NCBI GenBank assembly: GCA_019056875.1
Contig: DXJA01000433.1
Coordinates: forward strand, 1 to 9,122
Source: Candidatus Jordarchaeum madagascarense
GTDB lineage: Archaea > Asgardarchaeota > Jordiarchaeia > Jordiarchaeales > Jordiarchaeaceae
Length of the DNA stretch: 9,122 nucleotides
Reading direction: 5' to 3'
Every line of letters begins with the position of its first letter. The first letter of the stretch is position 1. The notes under the pieces were generated by a model. It did not search any database. It saw only the letters and a list, made by a program, of their open reading frames with translations, and was not told the origin of the DNA. Positions 1-5,037 of the stretch are shown here, one piece after another. A program made the translations under genes and the position numbers.

Positions 1-40
1 AAGAAGGATTTAAGTCAACTGCGTAACTCCTAAAAACATT

Positions 41-51
41 AAAAATATAAG
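41..51 (+). promoter_or_regulatory. Putative TATA box for the surface-protein gene
   Basis: An A/T stretch reading AAAAATATAAG lies about 50 nt before the start codon at 98. An archaeal TATA box places transcription start about 25 nt downstream, near 72-76, which would leave a short leader carrying the GAGG SD at 87-90. The flanking sequence is also A-rich, so the call is tentative. Confidence 0.35.
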
Positions 52-97
52 TTTAGACTACTAATAAAATGAAAAAAAAGAACAATGAGGAAAGAAA

Positions 98-1552
98 ATG
101 AGAAAGAAAACAGGAATAGCAATAATCCTCGTAGCCCTCACGCTCAGCCTCACCACAACATTAGCTCTAATACCGCAGAACAGTCATACACCATCCTGGC
201 TACTCACCCAGACAACACCCCTCCAACAACCAACCCCGAAAAGCATAACTATAACGTGGGGAAACGAGACACTAGCAAACAACTGGACTGAATACAATCA
301 ACAGGTTCCTTCTATCTGCTGTCTCCCTAACGGCTCCTTCGCGGTAGCCTGGCATGGCATAGGTTGGGCCACTATGAGTGACGATATTTATGTTAGGTTC
401 TTCAACTCAACGGGCGGCAACACAAGTCACGACATCCTAGTAAACGACTATACTGACGAAACTCAACAATATTCTTCTGTTAGTTGTTTCTCTGACGGTT
501 CCTTTGTAGTAGCTTGGGCGTGCTATCGGATTCATGGTAATGCCGATATTTATGTGAGGCTCTTCAACTCAACGGGCGGCAACGAAACTGACGACATCCT
601 AGTGAACACCAACACCACAGACGAACAAAAGTATCCTTCTGTCTGCTGTTTCCCTGACGACTCCGGCTTCGTGGTAGCCTGGCAGAGCAACCAAACCGGG
701 GACTGGGATGTTTATGCTAAGGTCTTCGACTCTTCGGGCAACGCTCAGACAGGTGATATCCTAGTGAACAACTACACCACAGAAGATCAAGTGATGCCTT
801 CTGTCTGCTGTTTATCTGACGACACCTTCATGGTGGTTTGGCAGGGCGAAGTTCTGGAAGCCCCTTATATTGATATCTATGCTAAGGTCTTCAACTCTTC
901 GACCGGCGAAAGTATAACTGCCGACTTCTTGGTTAACACCTACACACCGAGCACCCAAGCGGCCCCTTCTGTTTGCTGTTTCCCTGACGGATCCTTCGTG
1001 GTAGCATGGTCTGGCTTTGGTTCGGGAGACAATTTGGGTGTTTACGCTAAGGTCTTCAACTCCACGTACGACAACCAGACCGGCGACATCCTGGTGAACA
1101 ACTACACCGACTCCGTTCAACGGAATCCTTCTGTCTGCTGTTTCCCTGACGGCTCCTTCGTGGTAGCCTGGGAGAGCTTAAACCAGACCGGAGACGATAC
1201 TTATGATATTTACGCTAAGGTCTTCAACTCAACGGGCCACGAACAGACTGATGACGTACTGGTAAACGTGAACACTAGTTCTAATCAACATTATACTTCT
1301 GTTTGCTGCTTCTCTGACGGCTCCTTTGTAATAGCTTGGCAAAGCAATCAGGATGATCCTCAGGTGGATATCTACTTCAGAATTGGGCATATTCCTTTGT
1401 CTACCCCAGGTGGAGCGGCTTTATTATCACTGCCTCTGGCACTTTTAGCTGCGCAGTCCGGGACCGGGGTTAGTGTACCCCTCCTAGTGGGCGGTGTTCT
1501 TGCGGTGGTTGTGGTAGTAGGGGTTGTTGCTTACTGGTTGAGGAAGCGTTGA
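98..1552 (+). CDS. Secreted, membrane-anchored seven-repeat beta-propeller-like surface protein
   Basis: A 484-residue protein. The start at 98 has an SD (GAGG, 87-90) seven bases upstream and opens a signal peptide: MRKK, then a hydrophobic core (about 7-25) ending near TLALIP. Residues 71-430 are seven repeats of 54-56 residues with the pattern P-S-V-C-C-F-P-D-G-S-F-V-V-A-W, then D-I-Y-A-K-V-F-N-S-T-G, then D-I-L-V-N-N-Y-T. The segment before repeat 1 (NETLANNWTEYNQQ) resembles the last strand of a repeat, and repeat 7 lacks that strand, as expected for a ring-closing seven-bladed propeller. Similar repeats without the Cys pair occur in large secreted bacterial proteins (my recollection). 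About sixteen N-X-S/T sequons suit archaeal N-glycosylation. The C-terminus has a hydrophobic helix (about 459-480) followed by LRKR, a membrane anchor with the repeats outside. The ligand is unknown; adhesion or binding is inference. Neighbours give no functional clue. Confidence 0.85.
   Translation: MRKKTGIAIILVALTLSLTTTLALIPQNSHTPSWLLTQTTPLQQPTPKSITITWGNETLANNWTEYNQQVPSICCLPNGSFAVAWHGIGWATMSDDIYVRFFNSTGGNTSHDILVNDYTDETQQYSSVSCFSDGSFVVAWACYRIHGNADIYVRLFNSTGGNETDDILVNTNTTDEQKYPSVCCFPDDSGFVVAWQSNQTGDWDVYAKVFDSSGNAQTGDILVNNYTTEDQVMPSVCCLSDDTFMVVWQGEVLEAPYIDIYAKVFNSSTGESITADFLVNTYTPSTQAAPSVCCFPDGSFVVAWSGFGSGDNLGVYAKVFNSTYDNQTGDILVNNYTDSVQRNPSVCCFPDGSFVVAWESLNQTGDDTYDIYAKVFNSTGHEQTDDVLVNVNTSSNQHYTSVCCFSDGSFVIAWQSNQDDPQVDIYFRIGHIPLSTPGGAALLSLPLALLAAQSGTGVSVPLLVGGVLAVVVVVGVVAYWLRKR
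308..1387 (+). repeat. Seven in-frame tandem repeats of about 165 bp
   Basis: Repeat units begin at residues 71, 126, 180, 234, 290, 344 and 400 of the surface protein. The DNA is also well conserved. The stretch beginning CCTTCTGT near 963 (unit 5) and the matching stretch near 1127 (unit 6) differ at only about three positions over roughly 45 bases. Units 3 and 6 share an identical run through TGTCTGCTGTTTCCCTGACG. Such identity between silent positions points to recent duplication or gene conversion among units. Confidence 0.85.
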
Positions 1553-1570
1553 ACCTAGAAGCGGATCGGG

Positions 1571-1596
1571 CTCCCCCCCTTTCTCCTTTTTTTCTT
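1571..1596 (+). terminator. Pyrimidine-tract terminator of the surface-protein gene
   Basis: About 20 bases after the TGA stop, an almost pure C/T tract includes a run of seven C and a run of seven T. T-rich tracts after the coding region are the usual archaeal termination signal. No strong stem precedes it. Confidence 0.6.
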
Positions 1597-2132
1597 GCTA
1601 CTTTGGGTATGTTACTTTTTGTTTGATTATTTGGGATGCTGTGAGATGTTCGGGTTTTAAGAGTGGGAGGTGTTCTCCATGTAGAAGTAGCAAATTGTTT
1701 TTCTTTATTTTTCTGTGTCTACTATCACCAGTGAGCGGGGTGTTACCCTTCAGTTTCCGTTTATGAATTCTGCGTGTTGGTGGGCTGTACGGCGCCTATA
1801 TCTGTGGCAAGCTTCTGTTCATTTGCAAGGTTTTACATATACATTTCTTTTTTTATCTTCTTTTCGCTTCTCAGAATATATGAAACTGATGTTAGCAAGA
1901 ATAATTCTTAAGGGACTGGACTTTCTTAGAAAATGGCTTTTCTAGAAGTCGTAGTTAAAAATTTCACAGAAAATCTATCAAGTAAGATGGCTAATGGGTC
2001 TTTAAAAAAAGAGAAGATAGGAGGGCAGGCCACATTATAAGTAGTGGGTTAAAAAAGGCCTCACCCATAAGCACTCCTGGTTAAGAGCTCATATCTTGTG
2101 TTATCTGATAGGGTACACAGCGATTAAATCTA
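1597..2132. other. Intergenic region without a supported gene
   Basis: This stretch lies between the surface-protein gene and the convergent flavoprotein gene. The first part is rich in T and G, the second in A. The longest open stretch (1715-1945, GTG start, 76 codons) has no SD of its own and an unremarkable sequence. A strong SD (GGAGGTG, 1666-1672) precedes an ATG at 1679 that is followed at once by TAG; this is treated as a finding. The terminator of the flavoprotein gene lies near 2053. I see no tRNA, no repeat array and no mobile-element ends. Confidence 0.6.
2046..2068 (-). terminator. Putative terminator of the flavoprotein gene
   Basis: On the minus strand, about 75 bases past the stop codon, GAGGCC is followed by six T. 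A weak inverted pair, TGGGT and ACCCA, brackets the T run. The T run is the better evidence; the stem is short and encloses it instead of preceding it. Confidence 0.45.
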
Positions 2133-3482
2133 TCAATGGTTAATCTTTTTTGCAACAGCTTCGGCAGCCTTTATGAGAGGATACGCGGTTGGTGGTGCGG
2201 TGAGTAGCGGGTGTGTTCCGATTTGTGCGGTCAAGATGGAATTTAAGGTCATTTTGTTTTGGATGGCAAACCCAATGATATTTGTTATTTCTCCTGCACT
2301 CGGTCCGCCTATAACTTCTCCACCGAGTATCACACCAGAATCTCGGGCAACAATCAGCTTCACGATCTGTTTATGTGTATCCGGTAGTGCTCCGGGATGT
2401 TTATCAACTCCTTCGAAGGTTCCTGTAACGATATCGAATCCTTCCTTGGATGCGAGGTTCTCGGTTAGTCCTGCTGCTCCGAAACCGTTTTCCCCGATAG
2501 CGGTGGAAAAAATTGCGATCGTTCCACCAAATGTTTTTACTGCACAGAGTTTGTACAAATTCAAACCCGCAATCCTAGCCTCAGCACAGGCGGTAGAAGC
2601 GAGCATGATACCACTCACTTTTCTGGTGAAGAAATCTCTCTTTTCGGCACAGTCTCCCACCGCAAAGATATCCGGATTGTCTGTTCTCATGTACTCGTCT
2701 ACCTTGATGAATTCTCTCTCGTTGATTTTCAATCCTGCTTTTTTGGCGAGTCCTACATTTGGAAGATAACCTATAGAGAGAATAACTGCGTCGGCTTCGA
2801 GTTTTTCTCCATTGTTTAGAAGAACCCCGTTAACTTTTCCGTCTCCTAATACTTCTTTGATTCCGACACCGGTTCTTATCTTTAAGCCTCTCGATTCAAG
2901 TATTTCCTTGACCCTATTTGCTAATTCTTCATCGAAGGCAAGACCCAATATTTGTGGCAGTATCTCAACGATGGTTACCTCTTTGCCGAGCTTATTTATC
3001 TCATCTGACACCTCGACACCTATGAAACCTCCACCGACGGTCACAATTTTTTGGCAATCCTTAAGTTTTGCTATCATACCATCAAGATAGTCCTTGTCCT
3101 TGGGTATTGTAAAAACATTCTCCAAATCCGTTCCTTTAAGCCACTTAGGAACTGTAGGAGTAGAACCGAGTGCCAGTACAAGTTTTTCAAAGCTAATCTC
3201 TGTGCCGTCAGCGGTTTTACAAACCTTATTCTCCGGGTCTATGGAAACCACTTCATCGACTTTAAATTTTACACCCATATTAGTCAAAGCCCCGTCAGAT
3301 ATAAAGTCCTTCTCAATGCTATCCAAAGATCCAAAAATGTATGGTATCCCACAAGGAATAACCACCTGTTTCTCTTTTCTCACGACCAAAAAGTCTTTAT
3401 CCGGGTAGTTAGACTTCCCCGTTACTGCAGCAACTATGCCTGCTGCGCTTCCACCAATTACCAATACATCAGTTTTTTCCAT
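2133..3482 (-). CDS. FAD-dependent NAD(P)-disulfide oxidoreductase, CoA-disulfide reductase/NADH oxidase type
   Basis: 449 residues from the ATG at 3482, chosen because a perfect GGAGGT SD (3489-3494) lies six bases upstream and the protein then begins just before the FAD fold. An in-frame ATG at 3518 has no such site. FAD-binding GGSAAG is at 10-15, the NAD(P)-binding GGGFIG at 150-155, followed by IVE (171-173), whose acidic residue favours NADH. The second FAD motif (DIFAVGDCAE) is at 271-280, and a C-terminal dimerisation domain spans about 325-449. A single Cys44 in IPCGIPYIF matches the redox cysteine of CoA-disulfide reductases and NADH oxidases; no CxxxxC pair and no rhodanese domain are present. 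Members reduce CoA disulfide, sulfur/polysulfide or oxygen with NAD(P)H, and the substrate cannot be decided here. It is probably cytoplasmic and transcribed alone, about 370 bp beyond the dehydrogenase gene. Confidence 0.88.
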   Translation of the reverse strand: MEKTDVLVIGGSAAGIVAAVTGKSNYPDKDFLVVRKEKQVVIPCGIPYIFGSLDSIEKDFISDGALTNMGVKFKVDEVVSIDPENKVCKTADGTEISFEKLVLALGSTPTVPKWLKGTDLENVFTIPKDKDYLDGMIAKLKDCQKIVTVGGGFIGVEVSDEINKLGKEVTIVEILPQILGLAFDEELANRVKEILESRGLKIRTGVGIKEVLGDGKVNGVLLNNGEKLEADAVILSIGYLPNVGLAKKAGLKINEREFIKVDEYMRTDNPDIFAVGDCAEKRDFFTRKVSGIMLASTACAEARIAGLNLYKLCAVKTFGGTIAIFSTAIGENGFGAAGLTENLASKEGFDIVTGTFEGVDKHPGALPDTHKQIVKLIVARDSGVILGGEVIGGPSAGEITNIIGFAIQNKMTLNSILTAQIGTHPLLTAPPTAYPLIKAAEAVAKKINH

Positions 3483-3488
3483 AATTTT

Positions 3489-3494
3489 ACCTCC
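3489..3494 (-). promoter_or_regulatory. SD fixing the flavoprotein start
   Basis: On the minus strand GGAGGT stands six bases before the ATG at 3482. It favours the 449-residue product over the start at 3518, which would add twelve residues before the FAD fold. Confidence 0.8.
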
Positions 3495-3654
3495 AATCAT
3501 TGCTTCTAATCCTATCATCCATTCTCAGGAAACTTACTAACTATACAAGAAATTTGTCTTTGGTTCCATTTTGAGGTGATATACAAACTTCATTTTATCT
3601 ATCCTGCGATAAGTATATGCAAACTTGCTCCTTCTTTTTTTAAAACACTCAACC

Positions 3655-3688
3655 AAATTTAGGTGTCCTTTTAGGAATCCCTAAATTT
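3655..3688. promoter_or_regulatory. Perfect 9-bp inverted repeat, possible operator
   Basis: Arms AAATTTAGG (3655-3663) and CCTAAATTT (3680-3688) are exact reverse complements around a 16-base spacer. The same segment reads as a direct repeat with two mismatches: TTTAGGTGTCC (3658-3668) and TTTAGGAATCC (3670-3680), 12 bases apart. On the minus strand it sits about 25-60 bases downstream of a TATATAT element at 3715-3723. It would therefore cover a start site used by the flavoprotein gene, a good place for a repressor. Confidence 0.45.
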
Positions 3689-3821
3689 TTGCATTGAAAC
3701 AATAAATCTAAAGAGTATATATTCTTTATCAGAAGTTTAGAAAAAATGCTACAGTATTAAACATGTGTTATGGTTAGCGCAAAAATCAAGCTTAACATAT
3801 AATTAGCTATTCTTCTAATAT

Positions 3822-3853
3822 CTCGCCGATTAAAAGTTCACAGAACCGGCGAG
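3822..3853. other. GC-rich nested hairpin beyond the dehydrogenase gene
   Basis: CTCGCCG (3822-3828) pairs perfectly with CGGCGAG (3847-3853). Inside it, GTTC (3836-3839) and GAAC (3843-3846) form a second 4-bp stem with an ACA loop. Together they give one stacked hairpin with a seven-base bulge. The position, past the T-rich tract of the dehydrogenase gene, allows an RNA 3' end or a small structured RNA. Confidence 0.5.
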
Positions 3854-3854
3854 T

Positions 3855-3881
3855 CTCCAAAAATAAAAAAGGAGGAAAAAT
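3855..3881 (-). terminator. T-rich terminator of the dehydrogenase gene
   Basis: Read on the minus strand, about ten bases past the TAA stop, runs of five, six and five T are broken only by short C-rich or single-base interruptions. This is a typical archaeal termination tract, and the hairpin at 3822-3853 follows it. Confidence 0.6.
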
Positions 3882-3889
3882 GATAAGGC

Positions 3890-4843
3890 TTAACTTAGTG
3901 CACCCATAATTATTCCTGCTAATTCTTCCCTTGGGGGCGCTTTTGCTACTAGCTCTTTTAGTGGGGTACCGATCTCTTCCGGATTCCAAAATCCTTTAGG
4001 GGTACGTTTTACCGGTTCGCTGGACTTCCAGCTATGCATTAACCACAGGTTTCCACCCACTACCCTTATCACTTGGCCGGTTATGTCCTTGGCGTCGTCA
4101 GATGCTAAATAAACAACTAGAGGAGCCATCGCTTCTGGTCCTAGAACATCGTATCCGTACCTCTTTTCGAAGTCCTCCTTTTTTCCCATCATTGGTGCTA
4201 AGGACGGGGTGGCTTCAGTTGTTAAACGTGTTCTGGCTACGGGCACTACCACGTTTGCTGTCACTCCGTATCTTGCCACCTCTTTGGCTACAATGAGTGT
4301 GAATGCTACTATTCCAGCTTTTGCCGCCCCATAGTTACTCTGACCCACATTATAAAGTAATCCGGCGTCGGAGGTGGTGTTTATTATTCTTCCCGAGACC
4401 GGTTTTCCCGCTTTTGATTCTGCTCTCCAGTAGTTGGTGGCGTGTCTAGTGCAGTTGAAGGTTCCCTTTAGGTGAACCGCTATAACATAGTCGAATTCCG
4501 ATTCTTCCATGTTAAAAATCATCTTATCTCTGAGAATTCCAGCGTTGTTAACCAGAATATCCAATTTTCCGAAGGTGTTTATAGCTTGATCTATAATCCT
4601 TTTTGCGCCCTCAAAGTCGGTAACACTCTCATAGTTGGGAGCGGCTTCACCACCCATCTCCTTAATCTCTTTAACCACATCATCGGCAGGACCATGGAAC
4701 TCACCCTTTCCATCATGACTTCCGCCCATATCATTTACTATCACTTTCGCGCCGTGCTTTGCGAGAAGTAAAACTTCTTCTCTTCCTAAACCTCTTCCCG
4801 CACCGGTTACTATTACGACCTTTCCTTCAAGTATTTTCGCCAT
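3890..4843 (-). CDS. Short-chain dehydrogenase, probable 3-hydroxyacyl-CoA dehydrogenase (MFE-2-like)
   Basis: 317 residues from the ATG at 4843. The SD is GGTGAT (4849-4854), five bases away, matching the archaeal 16S tail. The Rossmann fold carries TGAGRGLG (13-20). Asp38 in VNDMGG is the usual NAD-selecting acidic residue, and NNAG is at 99-102. The catalytic set Ser158, Tyr171 and Lys175 (YxxxK in SNYGAAKAG) is intact. The GGSHDGKG loop after VND and the C-terminal extension with LMHSWKSSE and GFWNPEE resemble the dehydrogenase domain of peroxisomal multifunctional enzyme 2, which oxidises (3R)-hydroxyacyl-CoA. The protein ends without hydratase or sterol-carrier domains. With the thiolase at 7789-8946 it could make two steps of an acyl-CoA pathway, though the ATPase gene lies between. 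Other hydroxyacyl or ketoacyl substrates are possible. Confidence 0.88.
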   Translation of the reverse strand: MAKILEGKVVIVTGAGRGLGREEVLLLAKHGAKVIVNDMGGSHDGKGEFHGPADDVVKEIKEMGGEAAPNYESVTDFEGAKRIIDQAINTFGKLDILVNNAGILRDKMIFNMEESEFDYVIAVHLKGTFNCTRHATNYWRAESKAGKPVSGRIINTTSDAGLLYNVGQSNYGAAKAGIVAFTLIVAKEVARYGVTANVVVPVARTRLTTEATPSLAPMMGKKEDFEKRYGYDVLGPEAMAPLVVYLASDDAKDITGQVIRVVGGNLWLMHSWKSSEPVKRTPKGFWNPEEIGTPLKELVAKAPPREELAGIIMGALS

Positions 4844-4886
4844 ACACTATCACCCATAAAATTTGCTAATGATAAAGCCGAGTAGA

Positions 4887-4896
4887 ATTAATTAAA
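4887..4896 (-). promoter_or_regulatory. Possible TATA element for the dehydrogenase gene
   Basis: On the minus strand TTTAATTAAT stands about 45 bases before the start codon at 4843. It would place transcription start near 4865 and leave a leader of about 20 bases holding the GGTGAT SD. The match to the TATA consensus is only fair. Confidence 0.3.
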
Positions 4897-4924
4897 CTAG
4901 TTCATAAGCGTTTCGTTTATTTTA

Positions 4925-4939
4925 GAAAAATTTATAATT
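4925..4939 (+). promoter_or_regulatory. BRE/TATA-type promoter of the P-type ATPase gene
   Basis: GAAAAA (4925-4930) directly precedes TTTATAATT (4931-4939), a good archaeal BRE plus TATA pair. Transcription start would fall near 4958-4962, giving a leader of about 80 bases to the SD-matched start. It is divergent from the dehydrogenase promoter. Confidence 0.5.
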
Positions 4940-5024
4940 TGCACGCTCTACTTTCCTTCTAAATAGCGAAGAAAATATGAGTAAATTTTCGACTCGTTTC
5001 ACTCAATTTTTGATTCTTTTTAAA

Positions 5025-5030
5025 GGAGGG
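5025..5030 (+). promoter_or_regulatory. SD pointing to a non-AUG start of the ATPase
   Basis: GGAGGG is a strong ribosome binding site. The ATPase frame has ATA at 5038 (seven bases after the site) and ATC at 5041, but no ATG, GTG or TTG between the in-frame TGA at 5011 and the ATG at 5065. That ATG is 34 bases away, too far for this site. Confidence 0.6.
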
Positions 5031-5037
5031 CAATCCT

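Larger units (their letters stand above)
3495..3889. other. Intergenic region upstream of the flavoprotein gene
   Basis: About 395 bases with no supported gene, except for a possible ten-codon frame near its right end. It contains TATA-like elements readable on the minus strand at 3542-3548, 3580-3586, 3614-3622 and 3715-3723. It also holds a 9-bp inverted repeat at 3655-3688 and a GC-rich hairpin at 3822-3853. It should hold the flavoprotein promoter and the dehydrogenase terminator. Confidence 0.6.

Noticed and set aside
85..291. 68-codon frame starting at ATG 85
   Set aside because: It overlaps the signal-peptide region of the surface protein in another frame. It has a low-complexity, Asn/Pro-rich product and a poorer ribosome site.
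1715..1945. 76-codon plus-strand frame with a GTG start
   Set aside because: It has no ribosome site at its own start, an odd composition and no recognisable family. It is mentioned only because it shares a frame with the ATG-TAG site at 1679.
1987..2040. 17-residue frame beginning MANGSLKKEK
   Set aside because: No SD precedes it and nothing else supports translation; it is of chance length in an intergenic region.
2173..2769. 198-codon plus-strand frame
   Set aside because: It lies entirely antisense to the flavoprotein gene, whose motifs are clear. It has no ribosome site or domain.
3561..3590. Plus-strand GAGGTGAT, a perfect SD-like string
   Set aside because: No ATG, GTG or TTG with a usable frame follows at suitable distance. 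It is probably chance.
3807..3989. 60-codon minus-strand frame running past the dehydrogenase stop
   Set aside because: It is a different frame of the dehydrogenase 3' end that crosses the T-rich terminator; no family or ribosome site.
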